DNA from: Oxyruncus cristatus
Lineage: Eukaryota; Chordata; Aves; Passeriformes; Cotingidae
Reading direction: 5' to 3'
NCBI GenBank assembly: GCA_013399855.1
Contig: VXAY01002056.1
Span: forward strand, 817,802-881,801
Length of the DNA: 64,000 nt
Every line of letters begins with the position of its first letter. The first letter of the stretch is position 1. The translations under genes were made by a program, and so were the position numbers. Shown here in pieces: positions 22,251 through 34,996 of this stretch. The notes below the pieces were generated by a model that worked only from the letters and a program-made list of their open reading frames with translations, ran no database searches and was not told the origin of the DNA.

Positions 22251-24634
22251 AGTAATCACACAATTTTAATCCACAAATGTGATAATACATAATATACTTC
22301 AGGTGACCTGAACATTGCCCATATTTTAGCAATGTTATTACATACCAAGCTACAGGTACAAAAGTAAACAATGAATATACAAGATATGCAAGAATGAGAA
22401 ATACTTGAAAACACCTCTTCCTTTAAGGCTACTCAGATTATTTATAAATAAAACAACAGATGTTCAGCTGGTGTGTCTAAAATACCAGAATCTGAATATT
22501 GATACTTGTAACACACAAAAAGTCACAGATACAGGATATCCCTTTCCTTTGGACATCTTGAATGTTGTATAGTCTCTTTTTCTGGCTTTCAGTAAAAGGA
22601 CTTAAATTTGTTTGCCACAAATAAAACACACAAAGTCTGACGTGTGTGCACTGGGACAGGAGCATTGGATACAATAAATACTGTTCAAAAGCAATAATTG
22701 ACAAGTACGTGCTTGGAAGAAATGAAGGTAATGTGCATGTAAATATGGCTCTGCTAACGGCTGACCTTGCAACCCCAACTGTGGGTATTTCATTACTGTT
22801 TGCAAAGGGGTTGTCCACCTTCACTGCTACTAAATACACTTTTTATGGTTAAAGGAAATAGGTGGGGAGAATTTACATTGTTATAAACTGCTCTGTTACT
22901 GTCTTTCATTTTCACCGTGCTTCAAGTGAGTTCTGGGAATGGATCTAGCACAACCCAAGTGAATGTGTGACCTGGGTATGTGTGTTCTCAACTGTATAAA
23001 GGTGTGATAGTAAAAAGTGTTGTTGCAAGAGATAAAGTACTGTTATTCTGGGGTGAGGAAAGACAGAAGAATAATAAAATTTTTGAAGGGTTTACCACCA
23101 TAGTATTCAAGAGTTTAAATATTTTTTTTTCTTATCCTAAGGTAGTGAGTGATCAACCCTGTAAGCTTCCCTAAAAGAGAAATGGCTCTTAAATATATTT
23201 TCCTCTCTCTGTCAATTTTCAAATACATGCATCTCTGTATTATATATACATGAAATGGAAGGTGTTATCTCTAGATAATGGCATTGTCTGCTCTCTGTGC
23301 CAGATAAAAGGAGAGGGTCCCTGATACTGCAGTGTCAGGAGCTAGAGCTGGAGGATAAGATGGAGAAGGCAAGGAGAGGAGAGATTTCTGAACATGCTTC
23401 CTTTACTCTGGGTCAGTCAGCACCTACCGATTCTACAAGTGGCAAAGCTGGTGTATCTGCCCTGCTCCCATCCTCCCTTCATCCTAAAAGGACTGTACAA
23501 ACCCCAGTCTTTCTTGGCAAAATGTTTTCAGCTTGAAGACATTAAAAAAAAAAAAGGCCACTGAAACCATTCAGAACAAAACTCATTCCAGAAGCTCCCC
23601 AGAGTCACTAAGGCTGCTCTCGTTTAGCTACTGTGGATATGCTACACTCAGAGGCACTGCACGAAGAGTGGATGGGCTTCCTGTTGTATCCCACCTCTGA
23701 TTACTGTAGGCACAAATGTCACGGGCACGTTAAACCGAGAGTGGTATCAAGGCTGAATACTTCGAGGACAGGGGATGGAAGTGGTGGTGTCTCAGTCGTG
23801 CTTCTCACAAGGGCAGTTTCAAAATCTTCACAAAGAGTATTTTATTCTGTCAGGCAGAACAGTAAGAGCACAAAGAGCAGCACAACCTTCAGCCTAAACT
23901 CGCCTGGTGGTACCCAATACACAAACCCTGAGTGTGGGGGAACTGCTGGACCACTTTAGTTTTCTGGTTACCTTTGAGCTTCAACCACTGAGCTCATTTT
24001 CAAAATTAAAATGAAACCTTCTATTTGCAGGTATAAACCAAAACTCTGATGAAAATATTGCTTCCTAGAGCAGTTCTTTAAATGTTCTCCCACTTCTATT
24101 CAGTTTGTATGATTTGTTATTCCCTTATTGGATTTACATACCATTTAAATTAAGAGAGGTCTTCTCATATTAATTCCTGATTCCTTTAAAAGGAGTGAAC
24201 TCAAACCACTACAGCCCTACTTTCTGTCAAAGCTTTTTCAGGTAGCGTGGAAATAATAAAAATATACGCACCAAGGGCCTAGAGTAAATTCCATGCATTG
24301 CTCTTGCCTTCACCTGTCTATTTTTACGTAGCCATGCATGTGAGTCTGCTTTCTTTTCTCATGTTCAGCCTTGAACACAAAGCTAGCAAGATCCTGGTGT
24401 ATAGCAATCTCCTTCTGAACAACACAGTCAGCAGCCTTGTTCACTCCGCTCCTCGAGAAAGACTGGATTATCTGAACAGAACATTAAAATTGATTAAAAG
24501 TGAGCACTTTCTGGGCCCTGCTGGGGCTGTGGTAAGACTGATGGGAAGGAAGCTCACTTGCCTACCATGGCTCATGAAGGGTGGCCAGTCCTAGAGAGAA
24601 GTTTTTGTTTGGTTTCTTGCTTCTGAGCGTAGTT
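22251..24634 (-). other. TNFAIP8L3: Possible TNFAIP8L3 3' untranslated region
   Basis: This lies directly downstream of the TNFAIP8L3 stop on the - strand. An AATAAA on the - strand (23846-23841) and an ATTAAA (22270-22265) are possible ends. The extent is a guess from these signals; no transcript evidence is available. No other feature is visible in it. Confidence 0.35.
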
Positions 24635-25197
24635 TCAAAGAACCTTCTCATCAAGTAGTTTGTTGATGCCATTGCAGATCTTTTTGAGGTACGGCCGACA
24701 ATCCCCATCCAGGCTGTACAGGGCAGTTAGAAATTCCACATCCGCAAAGTGGTTGAAGACGTGGTTGATGCGCCCGTGGGACCGCGGGGTCAGGTGTCGA
24801 CCTACGAGTTCATGCACAAGGTCTTTACACTCATTGAGAAGTTCTGCAAGCACATTCCTGTCAAAGGTGTACTCTACCTCGTAGAAGCTGACGATTGTCA
24901 TGGCAGTTTGGTTCAGCTTCTTCCTGAACTTGTCTACGATCTCCAGCTCCTCTTGGTTGAACTGATTGTTTCGATAGAGGATCCCGATTTTTATTGCCAC
25001 TTTAATCAGGTCTTTCATAATTTTATGGGCTTCCTTTTTGTTTCTTGTGTGTTCCTTCGTTACTTTGTACAGCTCATCAAAGATTTCACTGCTTGTGTCA
25101 TCGATCAGCATGTTAGCCATGGTTTTGGTTGCCATTTTACTCAGGATCTTCTTCTGGGCTTGCAATGCAAGATTCTTGGAACTGAAATAATCGGGAC
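24635..25197 (-). CDS. TNFAIP8L3: TNFAIP8L3 (TIPE3) terminal coding exon
   Basis: 563 bp encoding a split Gly, then [20 protein letters not shown] and so on to [10 protein letters not shown] with TGA at 24637-24635: 186 residues plus the shared Gly. This is the whole TNFAIP8-family domain, a bundle of helices around a lipid-binding cavity. In TIPE3 it binds and moves PtdIns(4,5)P2 and PtdIns(3,4,5)P3 and promotes PI3K signalling at the membrane. Match to human TNFAIP8L3 is nearly end to end ([31 protein letters not shown]), and [12 protein letters not shown] separates it from the paralogues. The acceptor is CCAACCAG before 25197 with a good pyrimidine tract. The first in-frame ATG is internal (25135-25133), so the true start is in an upstream exon. 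The human short form has about 18 more N-terminal residues (MDSDSGEQSEGE...), which I could not find in the window. The gene faces AP4E1 tail to tail. Confidence 0.96.
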
Positions 25198-27871
25198 CTG
25201 GTTGGGGATAGAAAAAAGGGAAAACATTTCTTTGGTGAATTAATTTTGCAGTCAGTTAAGAAAAGTAGTACCCACATGCTTAACTGACAGGAACACTTCC
25301 AACACATTATTTCCAGGTATTCTTGGGGTTTTAGACATCCATGTTTCAGGTCTTGCTGTCACTTTATTTGCTTGCAAATAAAGAACAGAATATTCTGGCA
25401 GCAGGTATCTATGCTGATGCTTTGATAGTCTTTTAATTTTGAAGTTCAATATTAAAGCTTTCTTAGCAGATCTGCTGAGATGTTGTGGTCAAAATAGTGC
25501 ATAAAATATCAGAGACAAGCAAAATGAGATACGGACAAGCAATATATGAACCTGAGAGAGTTACACTTTGGTCATTGGGAGGCACTGTTGTTCCACGGTT
25601 ATGCTAAGCAGCATCTCATATGAGGGCTAATAAAGCAGATCCATAAGCAAGGATTTATTTTGCCTTGATGTCTGGTAATAATAATGCCTTCCCCTTTTGT
25701 TACCAATTTGCAAAATTACAGAATGTGATTTTTGTAAAACATTGGTGCTTCTGTGCATGTGGTTCCTGCCAGACAAAAATACCTGAGTTATTCACTCTAC
25801 AGTTATCAAATAATTATCTTGGATTTTTTATCTTTTACCCATCTGTGCAAGTTTCACTCAGCAGAACACCCCAGCACATGGCTGCTCCCGCTGGGCTTTA
25901 TCCCACGAGCTTCTCTAATTCTTGGCAGAGATTCATTTGACCTTCCTCTGTTTTTCACAAAAATGCTGGCTTTTAACTGACCCTATATGGACAAAGTAAA
26001 GGAAATATGGATATGAAATAATCATCCAGGTTAATACTGGGCCAGTGAAGTATCTGTTGGATCAAAGGGCACTTTGTCATTGCAGCCAAGCAGTGATGAG
26101 GGTGTGTACTGCGTGTACAGCTGGTGAGTTCTGAGTGATGGCAGAGTGGCCTCTTTGGTACGAGACACCTTCCTCGCCTTTCCCTCACATCTCCTCTCAG
26201 TATCTGCTCATGCAAAGGAGGTGCCCTTGTTTCCCCGCCAGCTGGAGACCTTGCTCTGCTCACCAGGAGACCAGAGGCAAGGATGGAGGTAACCGCATCC
26301 TTCAGCAGCTGCTGGGAAATCAAACCACTAAGAGATTAAAAATGACAATAAAAATCAAATCTTCCAGTGCTGGTTTGGTTGTGGAGCCTGAGTGAGTCTT
26401 AAGCTGGTGGGGTGAGCTCCAAGGCCCTTTCCAATCCTCAGCCCATGAATGCTGTCACCCTGCAATGCAGCCACTGTCTGCTGGTGCTCATGGCAGCCTC
26501 TCCTTCCTCCCTGTGCTGCCTCCATCCCTGTGTGAGGAAAAAAGGGGTGCTGGTTGCCAGTGCTCACTTCAAAGAAGTACCCCTCTGAATTTAAAGTCCT
26601 CTGTTAAAATCCTTGATTTTCAAGTTAGCTGGAATATTAAAGTTGTCATCTTTCTTTGTGTGCTACAGCTGTACTGCAGAGCAATGTGAAAGAGTAACAT
26701 TTAATTTCAGCTGAACCACCACCTGGAAAAAATAATTCAATGTGCTTAAAAGAATTGCCTGTCATTTGGAGAGAAAATTGTGGGGCTGAGCTGCTGTCTG
26801 AAGGAAATAGAAAAACTGTGATTTAATCTAGAAATGATAAAACCAGGATGAAAGCATTCTTTCACTTAGCAGTACACGGGTATATAAATAGTATCCATGA
26901 TGAATAATTATGTGCATTTGACACAGTAAAATGGTAGATTGTTAGTGTCTGTTTCTGTAGTAAGTGTTTCTATTAATCAAGTGGATGCAGTTTTTCAGTA
27001 TCTGTTCTGATCAAAACCTGAAAATAATTGCAGTAGATTTTTAGAATATTAATTTTGCTGAAGTTCATGACACTTTAGCCTCTGTGTTGTTTTCACGAGG
27101 TGAGAGCCCACCTTGGCTCACGCTGCAGGGAGAGCTCTGCAGAGTTGTGGCGAATCTGCGGCTGGAAGCAAAGCCAGCAGTCGTCTTGAGCAAAGCACCA
27201 CGTCCCCCATTGCACAGCCCATGGTTTTGGGACACCAGTGCATCACTGGGGGACCCAGGACCAGCACAACCACTAGCACCTTGGGAAACACACACACAAC
27301 CAGCTGCTCTCCCATCTACGTGATCTCTGAGACACAAAGTTGGATGCTAAATTAGGACGTAAAAGCTTCTAATAAAGTTTTTAGAAGTGAGGGTTGTCTG
27401 GCATGAAAAAAAAGCATGGTTCCGATGTATTCTGTATTCAAAGTCCTGGCTCTCACCCACAAAACTGAACAGAGTGTGATCTTCAAAGATGGGTTTGTTT
27501 TCCCATGACAGCCTTGGGTCCGGTAGCTCAGATGACGATGACACAGCTCCCAGTGAAAGGTGCAGGCTGTGAAAGGGGTAGCAGAGCCAGAAAACATCAG
27601 GCTGAGTTTAACTGAATCTTAAGGCTGGAGTGTTTTTCCATGGCAATTCCCAAGAGTGGGATCTGCTATTTAACAGCATGAGACTGAGCTCCTTCTCACC
27701 TTTCTAGAAGTAAAATGAAGAAATCTGTTACTGCACTGGAGCTGCTAAACATCCGTGTATTCTCCCTTCCTACTAATTTCACAGGTACTGAATTCTCCAG
27801 ATACTGAATTCATCTATGTAATGGTCTGGAAGTCTCTTACCTTTTAAACAGAGTTTGAACACACAGAGATC

Positions 27872-28001
27872 TCACAGAATATTCTGAGCTGGAAGGGACC
27901 CACAAGGATCATCGAGTCCAGCTCTTAAATGACTAGCCCATATGGGGATCAAACCCACAACCCTGGTGTTATGAGCACCATGCTCTAACCAACCGTGCTC
28001 T
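27872..28001 (-). mobile_element. TguSINE1-like SINE (tRNA-Ile head, CR1-like tail)
   Basis: Read on the - strand, the element starts with a tRNA-like head: GGTTGGTTAGAGCATGGTGC (A-box region), then GTGGGTTTGATCCCC (B box, near 27953-27939), then CATATGGG. A CR1-like tail follows, with CTGGACTCGATGATCCTTGT, GGGTCCCTTCCAGC and a terminal AATATTCTGTGA. This layout is that of TguSINE1, known from zebra finch, which is transcribed by RNA polymerase III and moved by CR1 proteins. The copy is nearly full length with scattered substitutions, such as T for C in the B box. Confidence 0.85.
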
Positions 28002-28420
28002 ATCCTCCTCCCCCCATAGCTCTTTCTCTCTTCTACTTAAACCAGGACCCCAGTTTCATGCCTCCTATCTCTGCTCTGGCCCCCTCCCCACTTTGTGCTC
28101 CTGCTTCTCTAGCCAATCCTACCACGGCATCTCCGGATTCCAAGCCAAGCCAGCCCCTCAGAAACCAGGCAGATCCAAATACTTCGTGCTTTCTCCCAAC
28201 TCCTTCCATGATCTGTGCTGCTCTCTGTACTGTACAACCTGTACATCATGTGCTCCATCCCAGTCAACTGCACCATGCAGCAGAGGTGCCAGCGGGCTTG
28301 CTGGGGACACAGATCTGTAGCATACTGTGGTGCTCTGACAAACACAGAAGCTGCGGCCACTGCCACGGTCCCTCCACCACGTCAGCAAACTGCTGAGAAG
28401 CTCAGGAGGAGGACAAGGGG

Positions 28421-28600
28421 TGCATTGCAAGCTGCCAGGGTGGGCGCTCTGCAGAGCCTTGGCCCGGCGCTGCCTGAGTGGCTGCTGCCGGGGTCAGAGC
28501 CGTGTGTGTGACGGGAGGGGGACGGACCGCAGCCATCAGCCTGCCCGTGCAGCCCAGACAGCGGCGTGGGGGCTGCTTTCAAAGGCTGTGCTCAGCTTTG
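28421..28600. promoter_or_regulatory. CpG-rich patch in TNFAIP8L3 intron
   Basis: I count about 12 CpG dinucleotides in roughly 180 bases that are clearly GC-richer than the surroundings. Much of the window has almost no CpG. Such a patch could be a small CpG island with promoter or enhancer function, or simply a GC-rich local insert. No exon with a usable splice donor into TNFAIP8L3 is recognised beside it. Confidence 0.3.
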
Positions 28601-29352
28601 CTCGACTTCACTTACATTCAGGGTGCACTGGAGAGTGAGAGAGGCCGTTTGGATGGATTGCCTGAATTCCCACCTCCAAAATCACATCGTGCTCAGACAC
28701 CCAGGTGACGCCTTGCCTTTCAAGGATCACAAGTGTTTTAGCCACATGATTACATTCAGGCTTTCATGGGGACAGCAGGTTTACTGTAGCAGCCTTTTCT
28801 TACTGCAGCACATTGCTCACTACACGAAATACATCTTCACCTCCTACATACAGCAATTCTATTTTCTGCTTTCTTTCATATAGCAAAACAAATCAGCAAC
28901 AACATTATAGATGCTATTAGCTTTCAGGAACATTACACCAAAGCTAAAAATGAAAAACCATGCTCCAAGCATACTGCTTTGTTGGGTAATGATTAGCTTC
29001 CATTATAGAAAATATGACATCTTATTTTTTACCAAAGGAAGGGCCAGTTCTGCTTCAGATCTGCTCTCGCCTTCTCTCTGTCATCTAGAGAGCTGTATGA
29101 TAAAAGCTATTTAAAAAGCCCCTTGTGATGGGGTTGATCCCATAGCAATCTTCCACCCTTCAAGAAGTGCAACTCTTCAGCCCTGTATTTCCCTTGCTGT
29201 GATGCCCACAGAGGGGATGGCATGTGCCCAGCTGTGGGCAGGAGGAATGGGAGAGGCTCCCTGTTGCCCAGGACACACCACTCCCCACCAGTGACTGCCC
29301 AGCTTCTGGCACACGATGCTGAACATGACAAAGATGTCTCACATCCACTAAA

Positions 29353-29400
29353 CTTAATAACAGGATTGCTTAATAACAGAGTTGCTTAATAACAGAAGTG
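29353..29400. repeat. Three tandem copies of a 16-bp unit
   Basis: The unit CTTAATAACAG(G/A)(A/G)(T/A)(T/G)G-like repeats at 29353-29368, 29369-29384 and 29385-29400; the first 11 bases, CTTAATAACAG, are identical in all three. It is a minisatellite seed of no known function. Confidence 0.9.
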
Positions 29401-32400
29401 AGGGAAAAGTTTGGCAACTCCAGAGAGAGGATGTAAGAGTTTTATATTTTAGGAGTTTTTGAGACTGAAATGCAAGAACATCTGTAATATTCTCGAAATA
29501 TTTTGATTGCAGATGGCTGTACCAAGTACAAAATGGTCAGAACTAAATGCTCAGCAATACTATTTTCATGTAAATAGCCATTCAGCCACTCTGTACAAAA
29601 CAACATGGCAAAACCAGTCAACCAGAAGATGCTCCCACTATGCCCAGGGGAGAGCATGGTAGACATTTGCTGAGAGCAATTATGAGGACATGGAAACAAC
29701 CCCCCTGAGCACATGAATCCATTTCCCTCCCAGTAAGCCACTTAGTCAAAGCCATAATACTATTTTGCAGCCAGGGTATTTTCTCCCCTGGCAAATGGCT
29801 AAAAGTCATGTTGAAGTGAACTCTGGAGGGAGTGTGGCTTCACCACAAAAATGGAGAGAGAGGGAGTTAATCTGAAGAGTTTCTGTGGAGTTTGTCCAGG
29901 GCGTTTTTTATTGTATTAGCAGGCTGGCTTGGAGAGAAGGGACACAAAAGGAATTTCTTTGGCTCTGGGGCACCTGTGTGGTTATACCTGACAGGGAGTT
30001 GTTACCCCAGTGCCTGCTGCAGCTTGTACTGGGTAATGAGTTACCTCAGCCGTTGACTTCATCTACTCTAAAGTGAGACACAGGTGGAGATGTGCCTTAT
30101 TTCCCACCTACACTGAGAGCATAACCCCAGCTCCCAGCAGCTGGTGGTGGCTGTGTATTCCAGCCAAGTAATGTACGTGTAGGCGGCACTGAGTTATCTT
30201 GAGAGCATCCTGGAGAGGTGAGTTGAGCTGTTTTAAGTTAAAGGTCTGAGATAAAAACATGGAGAGGCTGCAGGACTGCGGTGGGCTCCTGCAGCCTGGC
30301 AGGAATGGGAGGTGATGGTAACCAGACTGCACCTGTGCTCCAGCTGTACTGTAAGCAAGCAAAGGGCTGAATCTTAACTGAACAAGGCGGAAATGCATAA
30401 GTAAGTAAAGATGATGAAGAGGCTGAAATATTTTTAATACCCCTGAATCTTCACTTTGAAAATGCAACACAGCTTCTGCAGCAAAAGACAGGCTTTAAGG
30501 AGTCAGCAATGCTGCTGGAAATGCGGGCTCCTCTCCAGCTGCAAGCAGTTGCTCAGGCTTGTGGGAGGTAGACTAAGCCAAGGGCCAGGCATACTCTCAG
30601 AGTCTGCTACAGTGTGAGATAGCTGGGTTGTGAAAATTGCTGTAGGAATGGACTGTTTTAATGACTTGTGTGACCCAGTTTGAATGTATCTCTCTATTTT
30701 ACCTTGGTGATATACCTGCCCCTGGGCCTGGAGAGTCTGGGAATGCCAATGAGGAAGAATGTCAACGAGGCAGCTGTATTGTGAAGCTCTGTGGATACCT
30801 GAATGCTTAATCCACTGTTGCGGCTGGTGTTGATAATTAACCGGGGTGCCAGCTTGTTTCATTATAAGCTAGAGTTACTTGTAATGGCTCTTTTTCTTGA
30901 CATAAATACAAAAAAAAAAAAATCTAGTTGTTTAATTTGCTGCATTCAGGCAAAATGTTAGCTGCAAATGTGTGTGTTCTGTTTATCCTTCAAGTATCAT
31001 TCACATGTTATAAGACTGATTGGAAAAGCAAACTGCAGAACTTCGGATTTCAAAAGAGCTCTAAAAGCAGACAGGAAAAAAAGTGCACTAAAAGCACTTC
31101 TCCCAGAGTGTTTTAGTCCTGAGCAGCCTGGGCAGGAGCTGTGAGTGTGTGTGTTACTCTTGGACAGCTACAGGATCACTGCAGAAGAAACATTCAGTGT
31201 TTCCAGTAACTTTAAGCCAAGAAATCCAATAGACCAGATGGAATATATCAGCTTTCAGGGAGGGCCAATTTAAACACGTGTAAGCACCAGGGGCCCAGTG
31301 CTCAAACTTTAACACTTCTAAATTGTTACTGTGAACATAAAGGGTTGCTCATATCCGCAGTGGAACAGGAGATTACAGACTGATAATTATATGACCCTGG
31401 GAGAACGTCCCAGCATCCAAATATCTAAAAGCAAAACCTGGACATAATGGAAATGGCAGAAGCAGCCCTGTACAGAGGGAACATGACTGAATGGAAAAGA
31501 GACCATTTTTTCCTTTTAGTGCTTTAGATGAGGAGCAGCAATTATGCTGCAAAAAAAGTGCTGTCTGGGAACCTAGAGGCTGGAGACTCCGACGGGTAGT
31601 CTTATTTCAGCAGCTGGCTTGAATCTGGCATTTGGCATTTACTTCACTAGTACTATATTGTTGTTATATATTGGACTTGCCTTTCAATACCTGGTGGAGG
31701 TGGTGGTAGGCTGGGGGGCCCCTTCTGTAACAAGTAGCTGTGCAGACGGAGCAGTTAAAGTGTTGTCCTCCTCTGTGTAATGCCTCCACGAACCTATCCA
31801 GGGAAGAGGAGCTCAGCTGCCGTTTCCATCAGCTCTGCTGGAGTTGCCAAGAAAGGGGCTGGCTGAGCTTTCCTCCTGCTGCCCCTGGTAGCTGGCTGGG
31901 AATTGAACTACACTGGTATGTTCTTCTCCTGTGCCTGAAGGCAGTAGCTGGCAAGTGGTGTCTGGGTGACAGCACTGTCCCGGAGCTGAGCCTGGCCCAT
32001 GGCGTGGAAACAGGCACTCCCTGGGATACATGGCACAGCTGACACCATGCTGTGATCCTGTACGCCTGCTATTTGACATTACAAATGAGACACTGCACTT
32101 GGTCATATCCTGAAAGCTCACATCCAGCTTGTGAGAGAGGAAACCACTCCCTGACAAAAGGGCTCAGAGAGGATCATCTCTGTGTTGTGTCCCACAAACC
32201 CAGTGGCTGTACCAGGCAGCAGCTGCTTTGGTAAAGACCCAGCCCCAGGTCCAGCCTGCCAGGGACTAGCTGGGCACACACATGCAGCATTCACCTCTTT
32301 GGAAGTGGCTACCAAAGCTCTTACTATTATTAGCCTGGTAACACATACCAGAACCAAAGCCTGAACCAGGCTGCAGCACAGAGAACAGCATCTCTGCAGG

Positions 32401-34961
32401 GTGACTTTCAAGTGCTGGTTTTCAACTTTTTACTCCCATTCTGCAGTGTGTGGGGAGGCTCTGCCAAGGCAGCAAACACATCTGGTTAGCTCTTGGCAAC
32501 AGGCAGTGAGTGTAAACGATGCAGAGCCTGCTTACACAGCACCCCGGGGTACATGGGTGGAGTGGGAGCAAGGCTTTGCTCTTATCTGAAACTGCTCAGG
32601 AGTTGCAAGTCCGTCTGCCAGGAGTGATAGTAAAATACTGTGGTGATTGGTTTTCTAAGGTTTACTGTGCACCTAAAAGAGGTTTTGATAAACTGGCCAC
32701 TGTATTTTATAAACAGAAGTCTTTCAACGTCAGCTCATGATGTGATGGCAAAATACACTGAAAAGACTGAACAACCCTGCCCAAGAAAATTCTGGTTTAG
32801 CTCTCCCTGACACTCAAGAAAAAAAGCCTCCATGCTGACAGCAGAGTTTTGACAAGGGAGGATTGGTTACTACCTATTGCAATGACCTATTAACCCTGTT
32901 CTTGTATTTTGAGACAGGTGTCTATGATTATATTAGTATGTTTTTTCAAATGCTAGTTCTGGTAAAAAGAAATCTTTCACAGTAAAGAGGCATGCTGACA
33001 TACCCAAAACACCACAGTAGGGTCTTATTTAAGAATGGACAGCTCACCAAGCCCAACAGACCACACTTTGGTGGCACTAGGGGACATCTTGAATTGCTCA
33101 GGAGTTTTTTGCCTTCAAACTGTCAATTACTTGCTTTTTTCATTATATGTTCTACAGTGAATCATGGGCAGTAACTGTTGAAGACTTAACTTTGGTCTCT
33201 GACATGTTTAGTGTCCTTTGCCTTCTCCACAATTGCCACATTTCTTACACTGTCCTTTCAAAAAGACACTGTATTGAAAAAAGAAGCTATCATGAGTATT
33301 ATGTAGCAAAAATATCCAGTTAACCAAATGATGATTACCTCTATAGGAAAATTATGCCTGTTTTAATGTCTGGCCATGTAATTTGCACAACAGGACAGTA
33401 ACGAGTTCTTTGATATGTGCTAAGGGACTGTTTACTGCTTAGATGGGACAGAGGCTCTGGGGGAGCATCAGGCACATAATGAATGATAAACAATTATCTT
33501 GTTAAGGAAAAAAGCCTCGTAGGTTTCTTTTAACAGGATTCAACCACTGCGTTCCTCCACACAAAAATAAAAATTATCCTGGAAAGAAAAGATTTTCTTG
33601 CCAAAGTATTATTTGCCACTGAAACTCTCACAAGTCATGTGAAACCTCTCAAGATCTTGCAGCTGTCCTGTTTTACCCAGATCGTAGCAACTTCTCTTTG
33701 TCAATGATCTTGCTCACAGTGTTACTTCATCATCAGTTTCCAAACCGGTAGATTCTGCTTTGAACAAAAACTGGAAGAGATGTTTGAACAGTGACACTCA
33801 CACCTGGGGGCTTTCAGTCCAGTTTCATGAAAAACTTGGATTTTTGAGCAGGGTGAATAAGGCTTCCCATGTATTCTTTCAACCCCTCCTCTAGCAGGGT
33901 GAAGGAAAGAGGAGGGCTATGGAGGCATCTGTGCTTTTGTGGGCTTGGTGCTTGGCAATTACTCCAGGCACCACTCCTGCTTAACAGGAGGTTCAGATTT
34001 CCCTGTGCTCAAATGCTTCCTATTCCTTCCACAGAAGTCTCTTTAGCATGCAGGAGCTGGTCGTTCCCAGAAGGAACAAAATAATATGCTATTAGTAAAG
34101 CAAGGCCTGGCAATATCAGCCCTAAATATTAAACACGGCCTCCATGCAATCTGTATGCTTTAAACAGATAAAGTGCAGCTAAGGAACAGGCTATTTGATA
34201 CTGCTTCCCTGATTTCTATTTTTTCCCCCACCCATTTCTCATCCTTTCAGGAAGAAAATTTTGAGGGTTTATTTTTGTGCCTTCAAATTGCTTGCTGTTG
34301 CAGTACACTGCTCCTTCTCCAGAGATAAAACGTCCTTGCCTTTTACACAGAATAATTCTATTTTTGACTGTAATATATTAAGAATAGCATGAAAAATAAC
34401 CACGTCTATGCTCTAGGGATGTACAAAACTCCATGAGAAAGCAAGCAATTGGGACCCCAAGGGTAGCTGGTCTGAAGATGCTGTGAAACTCTGAGATGGT
34501 ATTTCCCTGTAGCTTAATATGAGGCTGAAAGAAAAGGGAGTGGGACAAGTATTTCTGCTAAACCAGGTCAAGGTGAATAAACTTCAAGGAACCCACACTA
34601 GGCTGCAGCTGTGGCAGATGTCCAGCTGCTGCTGACCAAGCTGTGTGAGCTGAGCTCCCTGAGTTCAGAGGGAGAGAGAGGATCCAGCACCACAGAGCTA
34701 CACCTGTGCCATGCTGTCCAGATACTCCCCTCCCTGGGACAAGGTGGGTCGTTTTGGGTGTGGTAAGCACAACTGTAATTTGCTCTTCTTGTTTGTTTGT
34801 GTCTTTTAAAAACCAGCAACCCCCCCGACAATAGTACTGAATCTTCTTTACTTTGAGTGCAGGGACCCCGTGTGAGTGCTGGGTGGGCTGGGGTAACACC
34901 CAACACTGTGTGGGTGCAAATGAGGAGAGGCCAAGGGAAGTGAGAGGTGGAGGAGAAAGGC

Positions 34962-34996
34962 TGATTTAAGTTAATGACGCTTGATTTAAGTTAATG
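34962..34996. repeat. Short direct repeat, period 20
   Basis: TGATTTAAGTTAATG occurs at 34962-34976 and again at 34982-34996, five bases apart. A small local duplication. Confidence 0.85.

Noticed and set aside
21865..22371. 168-codon open frame on the - strand downstream of TNFAIP8L3
   Set aside because: Low-complexity composition, no domain, and it straddles the presumed end of the TNFAIP8L3 3' untranslated region.
24749..25243. 164-codon open frame on the + strand
   Set aside because: Antisense shadow of the TNFAIP8L3 exon, which matches its family over the full length.
26370..26440. GGTGAGCTCCAAGGCCCTTT, resembling a CR1 3' end
   Set aside because: Only a short match with no terminal ATTCTGTG-type repeat and no upstream CR1 block; too weak to call.
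27995..28396. 133-codon open frame next to the SINE
   Set aside because: Pro/Ser/Cys-rich, competing frames on both strands, no known domain; begins beside the SINE head and is not conserved by any sign I can see.
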